Notes under the pieces: generated by a model
Database searches by the model: none
What the model was told of the DNA's origin: nothing
What the model saw: only the letters and a program-made list of their open reading frames with translations
NCBI RefSeq assembly: GCF_003185655.1
Contig: NZ_QHJQ01000004.1
Span: 62,001 to 126,000, forward strand
Source of the DNA: Coraliomargarita sinensis
Lineage (GTDB): Bacteria > Verrucomicrobiota > Verrucomicrobiia > Opitutales > Coraliomargaritaceae
DNA length: 64,000 nt
Direction of reading: 5' to 3'
Shown here: in pieces, positions 1 to 8,750 of the stretch
How positions within the stretch are numbered: position 1 is the first letter of the stretch
Layout of the letters: every line of letters begins with the position of its first letter
Made by a program: the position numbers and the translations under genes

Positions 1-1
1 T

Positions 2-364
2 GCAGGCTTATTCTTTATTATTTCACCCTTAATAAAACGTACCCAGGCCTTCTTCATAGAGGATTCCATCCACGGTCGCTACTTTCCCGTCGTCCGAGCC
101 ATACTAGAATTCACAGAAGAGAAAGGTGTCGCACCGAGAGAATTAGCTGAATTGATCCCTGAATACCTGCAGAGTCTCCCGGAGAGCAAACATGTTGACC
201 GTCTAAAGATCATGAGTGAGGGAGAGAATTGGACTCTGACACTTTACAGCGAGGCTACTGGCCAACACCGAACCTATCAAGCGAGACGACCGAACTTCAC
301 CGACAAAGAAATTGAATCATCTTTGCTTTTTTATCATGACACATGGCTCGTCGAGGGAGACTAA
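2..364 (+). CDS. Unknown protein, 3' part only (cut by window start)
   Basis: The reading frame is open from the first full codon of the window (position 2) to TAA at 362-364, so about 120 C-terminal residues are visible and the true start lies outside. The visible part begins with a short hydrophobic stretch (LFFIISPLIK) and continues as a soluble, mostly polar sequence ending in WLVEGD. An internal TTG at 152 could start a 70-residue protein, but nothing favours that over the longer frame. I do not recognise the family and assign no function. Confidence 0.55.
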   Translation, partial: AGLFFIISPLIKRTQAFFIEDSIHGRYFPVVRAILEFTEEKGVAPRELAELIPEYLQSLPESKHVDRLKIMSEGENWTLTLYSEATGQHRTYQARRPNFTDKEIESSLLFYHDTWLVEGD

Positions 365-471
365 CCATTCGATGTAGAAAAGAATGACGGAGGTCTGCCG
401 GAGATGGCGAAGCAATGAAACCACCCGCTTCCTTCTTCGCTCTTAGAGCTACGCAGGACAGGACGCTGGAC

Positions 472-744
472 ATGGAGAATAAAATGAAAAAGGTAATATC
501 CTATTCTTTGATGGCCCTGGGATTTCTTTGGATATTGGGCATCGCTTTGAGTTCTTACCATCACACCGCATGGATGTCTCATTCCCAGAGTCTGGGAACA
601 AACGAAGAAGTCAAAAGAGTTGAAGCGACTCGTGCCATGCGTGAGCTTTCTCTCAACATCAAGGACCACTACAGAATAATCACCGTACCAGCTTCTTTGA
701 TTCTTATTGGTGGAATCTTAAACACATCCAGGACTGAAAGGTAG
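472..744 (+). CDS. Small two-helix membrane protein, hypothetical
   Basis: A 90-residue protein starting at ATG 472 (MENKMKKVI); a second ATG at 484 is equally possible. Two hydrophobic segments are visible, about residues 8-28 and 70-84, joined by a polar loop of about 40 residues rich in Glu and Arg. This predicts an inner-membrane protein with both ends on the same side. It lies between a truncated gene and the 3' end of glgB, with no operon partner that hints at function. A longer frame from 415 adds 19 unconvincing residues. The family is not recognised. Confidence 0.5.
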   Translation: MENKMKKVISYSLMALGFLWILGIALSSYHHTAWMSHSQSLGTNEEVKRVEATRAMRELSLNIKDHYRIITVPASLILIGGILNTSRTER

Positions 745-801
745 CAACCTCGTCCGGGAGAGGCCGGCGCGCGGCAAACAACGACCTGGCAGCTGTCGCG
801 A

Positions 802-3015
802 TTACGCCTTCAGCCTGAAGGCACACATTGCGAAGGGCGGCACATCCAGCTTGATGGAGTACGGACGGCCGTCCCACTCGATCGCCTCGGCTTCGATCCC
901 GCCGCAGTTACCGTAGCCCTGGCCGCCGTAATCCTTGGCATCCGTGTTGATGACTTCTTTCCAGAAACCTGCGTGCGGCACGCCGACGCGATAGCCTTCC
1001 CGACGAACCGGGGTAAAGTTACCGACGGCAACGATGCCATCCGTCTTCTTCTTACCTTTTCTCAGGAAGCTGAGCACGCTGTTGTCGCCATCGGTGCAGT
1101 TGATCCACTCGAAACCGGCTTCCTCGTTATCCAGTTTCGCGACGGCGGGCATCTTGCGATAAAAATGGTTCAGGTCGCGGATCAGCATCTGAATACCCCG
1201 GTGGTCGATGTACTCGAGTAAATGCCAATCCAGGCTGGCGTTGTATTTCCACTCGGCGGACTGACCGAAGTCACTCCCCATAAAGAGGGTCTTCTTGCCC
1301 GGCCAGAGCCACATCAAGGCGTAGAGCAAACGCAGCTGGTGCGCCTTGTTCGACATGGGTTCGCCGGGCATTTTCATGATCATGGAGCCTTTGCCATGCA
1401 CGACTTCGTCGTGGGAGAAAACCTGGGTAAAATGCTCGGAATACTGATAGAGCATCCCGAAGGAGAGCTGCCCGTGCTCATACTTCCGGTAAATCGGGTC
1501 CTTGCTGAAATACTGCAGCGTGTCGTGCATCCAGCCCATATTCCACTTCATATCGAAGCCGAGGCCGCCGTCTTTTACCGGCTTGGTCACCCCGGGAAAG
1601 GCGGTGGACTCTTCGGCAATCATTAAGGTACCCGGAAACAGTTCATGCGCAAGTACATTGGTTTTCTTGAGAAACTCGATCGCTTCGAGGTTTTCCCGGC
1701 CACCGTGTTTATTGGGGATCCACTCCCCTTCTTCCCTGGAATAATCGAGGTAGAGCATGGAGGCCACCGCGTCGACCCGCAGGCCGTCGATGTGATAACG
1801 TTCCAGCCAGGCCAGCGCGGAGGCGATGAGAAAGCCGCGCACTTCATCGCGACCGAAGTTGAAAATCAACGTGCCCCAGTCGTGGTGAAACCCCTGGCGC
1901 GGGTCCGCATGTTCGTAGAGCGCGGTGCCGTCGAACTGTGCGAGCGCGAAGCTGTCGGTGGGAAAGTGTGCCGGCACCCAGTCCATGATCACCCCGATCC
2001 CTTTCTGGTGCAGGATGTCGACCAAATACATGAAATCCTTGGGCGAGCCGAATCGATGGGTGGGCGCGAAGAAGCCCGTCACCTGATACCCCCAAGAGCC
2101 ATCGAACGGGTGTTCCGAAAGCGGCATGAACTCAACGTGGGTGTAGCCCATCTCCTTGACATAATCGACCAGCTCTTTGGCCATTTCGCGATAGGTCAGG
2201 GGGCGATTGGCATCCTCCACCACCAGCTTCCATGAACCGGCATGCAGTTCATAGACCGAAATCGGTTCCTCCATCCAGTTGGTCTTTTCGCGGCGCTTGA
2301 TCCACGCCGCATCGCCCCACTCGTAGTCGTCGACTTCGCAGATGATGGAGGCATTGTGCGGGGGCGCTTCGAAGAAAGTCGCGTAAGGGTCGGTCTTGAG
2401 CTGCGGTATCCCCTGTGCGGTGGCGATCTCGAATTTGTATTTCATGCCGGACTCCAGGCCGGGGATAAAGAGCTCCCAGACACCTGAATTGCCGATACGG
2501 CGCATGGGATGGTAACGCCCGTTCCAGTGATTGAAATCACCAACTACGGAAACCCGCTGTGCATTGGGGGCCCAAACGGCAAAGGACGCCCCCTGAACAC
2601 CGTCGACCTCGCGGAGATGCGAACCCATTTTGTGGTGTACCCGGGTGTCCGTGCCTTCACTGATGAGATAGAGATCGTCGTCGGAAATAGTCGGCAAAAA
2701 CCTGTAGGGATCGAAGAACTGGCGAATCTCGCCATTGAAACGCTCGATCCGAAGACGGTAGCGGAAAACGTCCTTGCGGTCCTCGATCAAGCCCTCGAAA
2801 AAACCGTCCTTGCTGATTTTCTTCAAGGGGTAGCGCGCCCCCTCAGGCTTCGCGACATCGACGACCTCGCAGCTTTTGGCGTCATCCAAGTATGCCCGGA
2901 CCAGGAGGCACTTCTTACCATCCTTCGTTTTGTGAGGATGCATACCAAGAATGTCGTGGGGCTGGGCGCACTTCACCTTGGTGACGGAATCGAGCTCTGC
3001 TTTTGTCGTAATCAC
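802..3015 (-). CDS. glgB: 1,4-alpha-glucan branching enzyme
   Basis: It forms alpha-1,6 branches in glycogen by cutting and transferring alpha-1,4 glucan chains, in the cytosol. At 737 residues it matches the usual long GlgB (E. coli 728). Domain order is an N-terminal domain, a CBM48 module (FAVWAPNAQRVSVVGDFNHW), a GH13_9 barrel and a C-terminal beta domain. The catalytic residues are visible: nucleophile Asp415 in GLRVDAVASM, acid/base Glu468 in IAEESTAF (spaced 53 apart as in E. coli), and the third Asp in FSHDEVVHGKGS. The start is GTG at 3015, giving an N-terminus that aligns with other GlgBs; no Shine-Dalgarno is seen. No other glycogen gene lies next to it in this window. Confidence 0.97.
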   Translation of the reverse strand: MITTKAELDSVTKVKCAQPHDILGMHPHKTKDGKKCLLVRAYLDDAKSCEVVDVAKPEGARYPLKKISKDGFFEGLIEDRKDVFRYRLRIERFNGEIRQFFDPYRFLPTISDDDLYLISEGTDTRVHHKMGSHLREVDGVQGASFAVWAPNAQRVSVVGDFNHWNGRYHPMRRIGNSGVWELFIPGLESGMKYKFEIATAQGIPQLKTDPYATFFEAPPHNASIICEVDDYEWGDAAWIKRREKTNWMEEPISVYELHAGSWKLVVEDANRPLTYREMAKELVDYVKEMGYTHVEFMPLSEHPFDGSWGYQVTGFFAPTHRFGSPKDFMYLVDILHQKGIGVIMDWVPAHFPTDSFALAQFDGTALYEHADPRQGFHHDWGTLIFNFGRDEVRGFLIASALAWLERYHIDGLRVDAVASMLYLDYSREEGEWIPNKHGGRENLEAIEFLKKTNVLAHELFPGTLMIAEESTAFPGVTKPVKDGGLGFDMKWNMGWMHDTLQYFSKDPIYRKYEHGQLSFGMLYQYSEHFTQVFSHDEVVHGKGSMIMKMPGEPMSNKAHQLRLLYALMWLWPGKKTLFMGSDFGQSAEWKYNASLDWHLLEYIDHRGIQMLIRDLNHFYRKMPAVAKLDNEEAGFEWINCTDGDNSVLSFLRKGKKKTDGIVAVGNFTPVRREGYRVGVPHAGFWKEVINTDAKDYGGQGYGNCGGIEAEAIEWDGRPYSIKLDVPPFAMCAFRLKA

Positions 3016-3378
3016 GACACAGAGAAAACCACTCTGCCGCGGACTGGCAAGAACCGTTCCTCGTGCAAAACCCTGTCGATCCGAATGGCAGGTTAAGCGG
3101 TCGTAGTGTGTTTGTTCTGCTGCTGGACGTAGGTGACCCGCTTTAGCCGGTCACCCGAGCGGGCAAGTGCTGCCGTTTGGCCGATTCAGGTCGCACGGCT
3201 TCCGCCTTGGCATATAGATACGGCGGACAGGCAAGCAGGGCGACTACGGTAAATACGCTTAACTCAGTTTCATCGCGGCTGATTCTGCTCCGATCATGCT
3301 CGCAGAAGCCCGCAGAACTGCTCGCCATGACGATAAAAGGCTTGTCGATGGAAATACGCCTGCTCATATTCCGCCCCC
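3016..3378. other. Divergent intergenic region between glgB and lptD
   Basis: This 363-base stretch separates the starts of glgB (-) and lptD (+) and presumably carries both promoters, though I could not pick a convincing -35/-10 pair. A perfect 7-bp inverted repeat, GGTGACC (3132-3138) with GGTCACC (3149-3155) around a 10-base loop, lies about 120 bases upstream of glgB. It could be an operator or an RNA hairpin. A 74-codon minus-strand frame (3143-3367) runs through the region but is not supported as a gene. Confidence 0.5.
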
Positions 3379-5529
3379 GTGCGAAAAATTGCCCGGTTAA
3401 CAACACTTTGTCTCATCACAGCCCTTCCCGGGCTGGATGCTGCCCTACCCGAGCTGAGCGCTCTGGAACCGCTCGAATTCGATGAAGAATCACAACGACT
3501 GGTGGCGCGGGGCGATGCGATCCTGAGTTTCGAGGATACCCGTGTGCGGGCCGACAGAATCACTTACTACCAGGAGTACGGCCTTGCCGACGCCGAAGGT
3601 AATGTTGCCGTGACTCAGGCGGGCAACCGCCTCATTGCCGACCGCCTGAGCTACGAAGCCGATAAGGATGTTTTTGCCGTGGACCTGCTGCGTACCGGGC
3701 AGTGGCCATTTCATATCAGCGGGGTATCCGCAGGTGGCACGACCGATGATATTCTGATCGAAGGGTCGACCCTTTATTACGGAGAACCGGGACCCTTTGC
3801 ACTCAATGTCAGTTCCGATCAGGTTGAATACGTCAACGCCGAGTCTGAATACGTCAAGATGGACGGCGCCACCTTCCGGGTGGGCAACATCCCCGTTTTC
3901 TATATTCCGGGCTACACCTATTACTTAAACAATTCCCCCTACTACCTCGATCTTGATGCCGGTTATGACAGCGAGCTGGGCGCTCACATTCAGAGCACGG
4001 CAATGTTTCCGGTAAGTTCCTTCATGCGATTGGGCGCCAACCTCGATCTCTACAGCAACCGTGGCGTCTTGGTGGGACCCGCCGCGCAATATGTCTACAA
4101 CTCGGAGAACCAGCAGATCGTGGGCGCTCTCAGCACTGGCTGGATTGAAGACCAGGGTGATGACGAAGAGTTGGGCCTGGATATCGTCGGCCAGCAAATC
4201 GACTCGACCCGGGGCTTCGCTGAGTGGCGCCATAAGCACCACATCGGCGAGCGTATCAGTATGACCGCCGTGGCCTCCTACTGGTCGGACTCGGAGGTTA
4301 CTCGCGATTTTCGTGACGATTACTACGACGATAATCAAACCCCCGACAACTTTGCCGAAGCGGCCTACAGCGGTGACAATTTCATCCTCTCGGCCTTTGG
4401 TCGCTTTCGCCCCAACGACTTCATATTGACACAGGAACGTCTGCCGGAAGTGCGGTTCGACCTGCTGCCGGTACCGATTTTCAATACCGGTGCCTACCAC
4501 AAGGCCTCGGCCAGCTATGCCCAGCTCCGGGAGAACTTCGATCTCAATGCACCTCTAATTGAAGGTGAGTCGGATCGTTACGACCTGAGCTACCGGATTG
4601 AGCGTCCGATCCACCCGACTTCATGGCTCACCTTTACCCCTCTTGCCGGAGCGCGGTTCACCGGCTACGACAACCAACAGGTGGATCCTTTCCTGCTGCC
4701 CGGCGCGGCGCTGGTCGACGATAATTTCACACGGGACATCTACGAACTCGGCTTCGACCTCGAAATGCGGGCCTTCAGCAGCTACGATACGGTCAACCGC
4801 ACCTGGGATATTAACGGACTTCGCCATATCGTTCGCCCCGTCATTCGCTATCGCTACTACACGGATCCGGAAGATCTCAACGAAATCGCAGCCATCGACC
4901 GCAGCGTCTTTGACCTTGAGCGCCCTCTGCTCGACCTGAGCGACCTGCGCAACATCGACCAAATCTCGGAAAGGCACCTGACACGCATCGGCTTTGAAAA
5001 TTTATTTCAAACACGCGCTAAAGGATACGGCTCGCGCACATTGGCCGCACTCAACTTTTATCAGGACGTCCTTTTCGACAAAGACACCCGCTACGACGGA
5101 AGCGACCAGGACACCTTCAACGCTTCCTGGGTCGAAATCGTCATGGAACCTGCCCCCTGGCTGAAGTTCGAACTCGCATCGCGTTTCCGCACCGAATCGA
5201 TGAGCATGGAGGAGCTGCGCACCCGCACTACCCTGCGCAGCGGCGAGATCTGGGAACTCGGGCTGTCGACCGACCTGCTCAACAAGCGGATCGATCAATA
5301 CCGCCTCGACTTCATCTACCGGCTTAACGAGCGCAACGCGTTACTGACCGACCTTCGCTTCGACGCTGACAGTGGCGAGTTTACCCGCTTCCGCCTTGGG
5401 CTCCGCTCCAGAGTCGGCAGCACCTGGCAAATCATCTACTTCCTCACCTTCCGCGATGGGGCGCGTCGTGAAAGCGATGTTGAATTCGGAATCAACCTTA
5501 CCCTCGCCGATCCGGAATCGGGCATTTAA
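3379..5529 (+). CDS. lptD: LPS-assembly protein LptD (OstA), outer membrane
   Basis: Predicted outer-membrane beta-barrel that inserts lipopolysaccharide into the outer leaflet. The start is GTG 3379; an in-frame stop at 3334 excludes much longer versions. Residues 1-22 form a signal peptide (positively charged start, hydrophobic core). Residues about 30-130 are an OstA/LptA-like beta-jellyroll with alternating short repeats (VRADRITYYQ, LIADRLSYEAD). The remainder is barrel-like, full of amphipathic strands and Tyr/Asp/Asn-rich turns. At 716 residues it is close to the usual LptD size. The typical LptD cysteines are not evident. It is followed after 3 bases by scpA, probably in one transcript. 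Confidence 0.85.
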   Translation: MRKIARLTTLCLITALPGLDAALPELSALEPLEFDEESQRLVARGDAILSFEDTRVRADRITYYQEYGLADAEGNVAVTQAGNRLIADRLSYEADKDVFAVDLLRTGQWPFHISGVSAGGTTDDILIEGSTLYYGEPGPFALNVSSDQVEYVNAESEYVKMDGATFRVGNIPVFYIPGYTYYLNNSPYYLDLDAGYDSELGAHIQSTAMFPVSSFMRLGANLDLYSNRGVLVGPAAQYVYNSENQQIVGALSTGWIEDQGDDEELGLDIVGQQIDSTRGFAEWRHKHHIGERISMTAVASYWSDSEVTRDFRDDYYDDNQTPDNFAEAAYSGDNFILSAFGRFRPNDFILTQERLPEVRFDLLPVPIFNTGAYHKASASYAQLRENFDLNAPLIEGESDRYDLSYRIERPIHPTSWLTFTPLAGARFTGYDNQQVDPFLLPGAALVDDNFTRDIYELGFDLEMRAFSSYDTVNRTWDINGLRHIVRPVIRYRYYTDPEDLNEIAAIDRSVFDLERPLLDLSDLRNIDQISERHLTRIGFENLFQTRAKGYGSRTLAALNFYQDVLFDKDTRYDGSDQDTFNASWVEIVMEPAPWLKFELASRFRTESMSMEELRTRTTLRSGEIWELGLSTDLLNKRIDQYRLDFIYRLNERNALLTDLRFDADSGEFTRFRLGLRSRVGSTWQIIYFLTFRDGARRESDVEFGINLTLADPESGI

Positions 5530-5532
5530 GTC

Positions 5533-6279
5533 ATGGAAGAAGCACTTGTTCCCAATAATGATTTTGCGATCCGGCTGCCCGCGTTCGAGGGGCCTTTGGA
5601 TCTGCTGCTGTACCTGATCCGGAGGAACGAAGTCGATATCTACGACATCCCCATCCAGCGGGTGACCGAGCAGTATATCGAGATTCTGGGATCCATGGAA
5701 AAACTCGACCTTGAGATCGCCGGGGAGTTTTTCGTCATGGCTTCGACCCTGATGTATATCAAAAGCCGCATGCTGCTGCCCAAAAAGGACCAGGGAGCCA
5801 ACGAGGATGTGGAAGACGAAGAGCTCGATCCACGCTGGGAACTCGTCCAACAGCTACTGGAATACCGCAAGTTCAAGGAAGCTGCGGAAGACATCCAGAA
5901 ACTGATCCTCAACAGCAACGACCTCATTGCCCGCATCGGCCCGAAAGAAGCGGTCGAAGCCGTCGAACGCCCTTTGAAACCCGTCGACCGGGTCGACTTA
6001 TGGAATACCTTCAATCAGGTGCTACGCCGTTTGGCCGAGCGCATAACCGAGGGGGAAATCCATGCCGAGCAGGTGACGGTGGCCGACCGGATGGAGTTGA
6101 TCCTGAAACGGATCGAAGAGGAACCGAATTTTCTCTTTTCCGAGCTTTTCGAATCGACCACCACATTGACGACCATCGTCGCCTCCTTCCTGGCCGTTCT
6201 GGAACTGACTCGACTCGGTAAAATCCGCCTGCAGCAAGATGTTGCTTTTGCCGATATACGTTGCGAACGTGCGGAATAA
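5533..6279 (+). CDS. scpA: Segregation and condensation protein A
   Basis: Kleisin subunit of the SMC-ScpAB condensin, which organises and segregates the chromosome. The N-terminal family signature is clear (FEGPLDLLLYLIRRNEVDIYD, preceded by the usual short leader), followed by the helical segment with YIKSRMLLP. The C-terminal winged-helix part contains LFSELF and a long helix ending in GKIRLQQ. Length is 248 residues, normal for ScpA. It begins 3 bases after lptD. No scpB follows, unlike in many Firmicutes; the partner must lie elsewhere. Confidence 0.95.
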   Translation: MEEALVPNNDFAIRLPAFEGPLDLLLYLIRRNEVDIYDIPIQRVTEQYIEILGSMEKLDLEIAGEFFVMASTLMYIKSRMLLPKKDQGANEDVEDEELDPRWELVQQLLEYRKFKEAAEDIQKLILNSNDLIARIGPKEAVEAVERPLKPVDRVDLWNTFNQVLRRLAERITEGEIHAEQVTVADRMELILKRIEEEPNFLFSELFESTTTLTTIVASFLAVLELTRLGKIRLQQDVAFADIRCERAE

Positions 6280-6306
6280 TTCCATAGCGAAAACCTCTCA
6301 ATCACC

Positions 6307-6573
6307 ATGAAACGTATACCACAGCAAAACGACCAAAGTCAGCCAAAGGCCAAGGCCCACTTGGTCGGCGTCGGCCTCGACAACTCAGACGGCCACAAGC
6401 GTATCACCCAGGCAGAGCGTTTCGCCATTGTCGGGGGATCCGAGGAGACCCACGGCCGCATGACGGAAACCGTCGTCAAAACCTTTGAGACCCTCGACCG
6501 AAAGGGAAAAAGTCTCGAAGAAGTTGAAAAACAGGAACTCGCGGAGATCATCCATAAGAATACGCCGAATTAA
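6307..6573 (+). CDS. Small conserved-looking hypothetical protein
   Basis: An 88-residue soluble protein starting at ATG 6307, 27 bases after scpA and on the same strand. It is rich in Lys, Glu and Gln, has a segment RITQAERFAIVGGSEETH and ends in a predicted charged helix (EEVEKQELAEIIHK). No membrane segment, signal peptide or cysteine is present. The tidy spacing in the lptD-scpA-trxA run argues that it is a real gene, but I do not recognise its family. Confidence 0.6.
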   Translation: MKRIPQQNDQSQPKAKAHLVGVGLDNSDGHKRITQAERFAIVGGSEETHGRMTETVVKTFETLDRKGKSLEEVEKQELAEIIHKNTPN

Positions 6574-6582
6574 GCCACTGGC

Positions 6583-6611
6583 TTGACAGTACGGCTTGCA
6601 CTTAATATCAC
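6583..6611 (+). promoter_or_regulatory. Candidate sigma-70-type promoter before the Pro-rich protein and trxA
   Basis: A perfect -35 box TTGACA (6583-6588) is followed, after exactly 17 bases, by TATCAC (6606-6611; four of six matches to TATAAT). Transcription would begin near 6618, only a few bases before ATG 6620, so the message would be nearly leaderless. The call rests only on motif match and spacing. Confidence 0.4.
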
Positions 6612-6619
6612 ACCTACCA

Positions 6620-6955
6620 ATGAGCGATACCCCAGACCCAAACAAACCGCAGTCCGAATCCTCACAGGATTCGGCACCTGAAAGCACCCCTCAGGAGCCG
6701 CAGGCTGCGTCTCCAGTCAAAGCGCCTTCCAAACCGGTCAAACCACCCTCGAAGCCGACGCCGAAGCCCATTTCCATCACACCGACGGAAAAGAAGGAAG
6801 CGCCTGCCAGCAAGCCCGACACATCCATCACTTTTGATGAGGGGCCGGCAGATGACACCCCGAGCACGGCTATGCTGGTCGTCGACGGCCTGGCGGCCGT
6901 CATCGCAATTACCTTCACCGTCCTCATCGTACGGGACGCGATGCCTTTCCTATAA
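6620..6955 (+). CDS. Pro/Ser-rich protein with one C-terminal membrane helix
   Basis: A 111-residue protein. ATG 6620 (MSDTPDPN) is preferred over the upstream TTG at 6596. Residues 1-80 are low-complexity and rich in Pro, Ser, Lys and Glu (KPVKPPSKPTPKPIS), hence likely disordered. Residues about 88-107 form one hydrophobic helix (MLVVDGLAAVIAITFTVLIV), followed by a short tail. This predicts a tail-anchored inner-membrane protein with a flexible cytoplasmic region. It lies 24 bases ahead of trxA in the same direction. The function is unknown. Confidence 0.6.
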   Translation: MSDTPDPNKPQSESSQDSAPESTPQEPQAASPVKAPSKPVKPPSKPTPKPISITPTEKKEAPASKPDTSITFDEGPADDTPSTAMLVVDGLAAVIAITFTVLIVRDAMPFL

Positions 6956-6979
6956 GTAATACAAAATAAGATACGACAC

Positions 6980-7297
6980 ATGTCTGATAAAATCACCGAA
7001 CTCGACAGTTCTAACTTCGAATCTACCGTATCCGCTGGTTCCGCTCCGGTCGTTGTTGATTTCTGGGCGCCATGGTGTGGCCCCTGTAAAGCAATTGCTC
7101 CCATTCTCGAAGAATTGGCGGATGAACTCGGCGACGCCGTAAAAATCTGCAAGGTCAACGTGGACAATAACAGCGATATCGCTGGTAAATATGAGATCCG
7201 CGCCATCCCCACCATCCTGATTTTCAAGGACGGCAAGGTAGCCGACACCGTTGTCGGCCTTTCCTCCAAAGAAGATCTCAAGGCAAAGCTGGCCTAG
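6980..7297 (+). CDS. trxA: Thioredoxin
   Basis: Small cytosolic dithiol reductant for ribonucleotide reductase, methionine sulfoxide reductase and other partners. The active site WCGPCK occupies residues 32-37 (Cys33 and Cys36), within the canonical VDFWAPWCGPCKAIAP region. The cis-proline loop is IRAIPTILIFKDG. At 105 residues it has standard length. It is the last gene of a + strand run and is followed by a strong intrinsic terminator at 7332-7360. Confidence 0.98.
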   Translation: MSDKITELDSSNFESTVSAGSAPVVVDFWAPWCGPCKAIAPILEELADELGDAVKICKVNVDNNSDIAGKYEIRAIPTILIFKDGKVADTVVGLSSKEDLKAKLA

Positions 7298-7318
7298 TTA
7301 CGGCACAAGACCGCAGTT

Positions 7319-8746
7319 CTAAACTTTATCCAAACCGCCGAGCGCAAACTCGGCGGTTTTTTTGGGCACAGCGTCAAAGGATCCGTTGGTGAAATAAACA
7401 ATCAAACCACCCGGCTCGCTTCGCATATCACTCTGAACCTGTTCCAGAAGAGCTGAATTTTCGTCAAACGCACGGGCGGCAAGACCGCCGGCAGCCAGAC
7501 GGCTGGCTATGTGACCGGTGTCCAACCGCTCCTCCGGTGGTATGCGTTCCGCGCGATGAACCGGGCCCAGATAGACGCGGTCGGCTCCGCTCAGCGCCTC
7601 GGTAAAACCGGATTCAAAGCGTTTGGTCACGGCGCTGTTACTGCGGGGCTCGAAACAAGCGGTCAGAGTCGCCTCCGGGTAAGCCGCGCGCAATGCTTCG
7701 ATCGCTCCGGCAACGGCTGTCGGGTGATGCGCGAAATCCTCGATCACCGTCCAGGCCGGGGTCCTGGCCAGCACATCCTGTCGCCGCTTGACTCCGTTAA
7801 AATGATCCAGACTGGATAAGTCCAGCTGGGTCGGGTCTTCAAGCCCCTCTGCCAGTGCCGCCGCCAGGGCAGCCATCGCGGCATTGCGTGCGTTAAAAAG
7901 ACCGTGCATCGACCAGCCGACCTGAGCCCACAGCTTTTCCTTCCAGACCAGATCAAAACTTGCCCCCTCGGGACTGTCCCGGAAATTGCGAATCAGCAGA
8001 TCACTCTCTGGACCAGTACCCACGCGGTGAACTTGGGTCCACGAGACCGGAAGCAGACTGGTCAGATTCTCGTCGTCCGTATTGACCAGCACATGGCCGG
8101 AGCCGGGCACAATACGTAAAAAGTGCCGGAAGGTCCGCTTCACATCTTCCAGATCCCGAAAGATGTCGGCGTGATCAAACTCCAGGTTATTCAAGACTGC
8201 GACCTGTGGACGATAATGGATGAACTTACTGCGCTTATCAAAAAAAGCGGAGTCATACTCATCCCCTTCAATCACAAAAGGGCGGCCTTCCCCCAGACAT
8301 GCGCCGCTGGATAAGTCATTCGGCAGACCACCGATCAACCAGCCGGGCCGGGCACCGGTCTGTTTGAGTAAATACGCAGTCAATGTCGAAGTCGTTGTCT
8401 TGCCGTGCGTTCCGGCAATCACCACAGGCCTCCGGCCCGCCAGAATCGTTTGATGAAAGAGCTGAGGAAGCGACACATAGGAAATGTCTGATTGATCGAG
8501 CACCCACTCGACCTCAACATTCCCGCGGCTCATGGCATTGCCGATCACGATTTGATCGGGCTTGAGCTCCGCCAAACGCTCGGCACTGAAGCCTACCAGG
8601 ACCTCGATGCCCGCATCGGCGAGAACATCCGACATAGGCGGGTAAATCCCGCTGTCGGCCCCGAGCACTTCATGGCCCTGCTCTTTGAGCAGCAATGCGG
8701 CGTTGCCCATGGCCGTCCCGCAAATGCCCATGAAGTAGACGCGCAT
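7319..8746 (-). CDS. mpl: UDP-MurNAc:L-Ala-D-Glu-meso-DAP ligase (murein recycling)
   Basis: Cytosolic ATP-dependent Mur-family ligase that joins recovered tripeptide to UDP-N-acetylmuramate. The N-terminal motif is YFMGICGTAMGN, the P-loop is GTHGKTTT (residues 112-119), and the metal/substrate segment EGDEYDSAFFDKRSKF is typical of Mpl rather than MurC. The start is set at ATG 8746 (MRVYF): it lies 4 bases after the fabD stop and aligns with Mpl N-termini, whereas an upstream frame adds 15 residues that overlap fabD. Length is 475 residues. MurC is a distant alternative. It forms a two-gene run with fabD. Confidence 0.93.
   Translation of the reverse strand: MRVYFMGICGTAMGNAALLLKEQGHEVLGADSGIYPPMSDVLADAGIEVLVGFSAERLAELKPDQIVIGNAMSRGNVEVEWVLDQSDISYVSLPQLFHQTILAGRRPVVIAGTHGKTTTSTLTAYLLKQTGARPGWLIGGLPNDLSSGACLGEGRPFVIEGDEYDSAFFDKRSKFIHYRPQVAVLNNLEFDHADIFRDLEDVKRTFRHFLRIVPGSGHVLVNTDDENLTSLLPVSWTQVHRVGTGPESDLLIRNFRDSPEGASFDLVWKEKLWAQVGWSMHGLFNARNAAMAALAAALAEGLEDPTQLDLSSLDHFNGVKRRQDVLARTPAWTVIEDFAHHPTAVAGAIEALRAAYPEATLTACFEPRSNSAVTKRFESGFTEALSGADRVYLGPVHRAERIPPEERLDTGHIASRLAAGGLAARAFDENSALLEQVQSDMRSEPGGLIVYFTNGSFDAVPKKTAEFALGGLDKV
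7332..7363 (+). terminator. Rho-independent terminator after trxA, inside the 3' end of mpl
   Basis: An 8-bp perfect stem, CCGCCGAG (7335-7342) with CTCGGCGG (7349-7356), closes a CGCAAA loop. It is followed by seven T residues (7357-7363) on the + strand. The same bases encode the last residues of Mpl on the opposite strand. On the minus strand only a short T-run follows, so it mainly stops trxA transcription. Confidence 0.88.
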
Positions 8747-8750
8747 CAGT

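Noticed and set aside
1645..2235. 196-codon plus-strand frame inside glgB
   Set aside because: Antisense shadow of GlgB in GC-rich sequence; no motif.
3143..3367. 74-codon minus-strand frame between glgB and lptD
   Set aside because: It begins 11 bases from the divergent lptD start, has no recognisable motif and would occupy the shared promoter; too weak to call.
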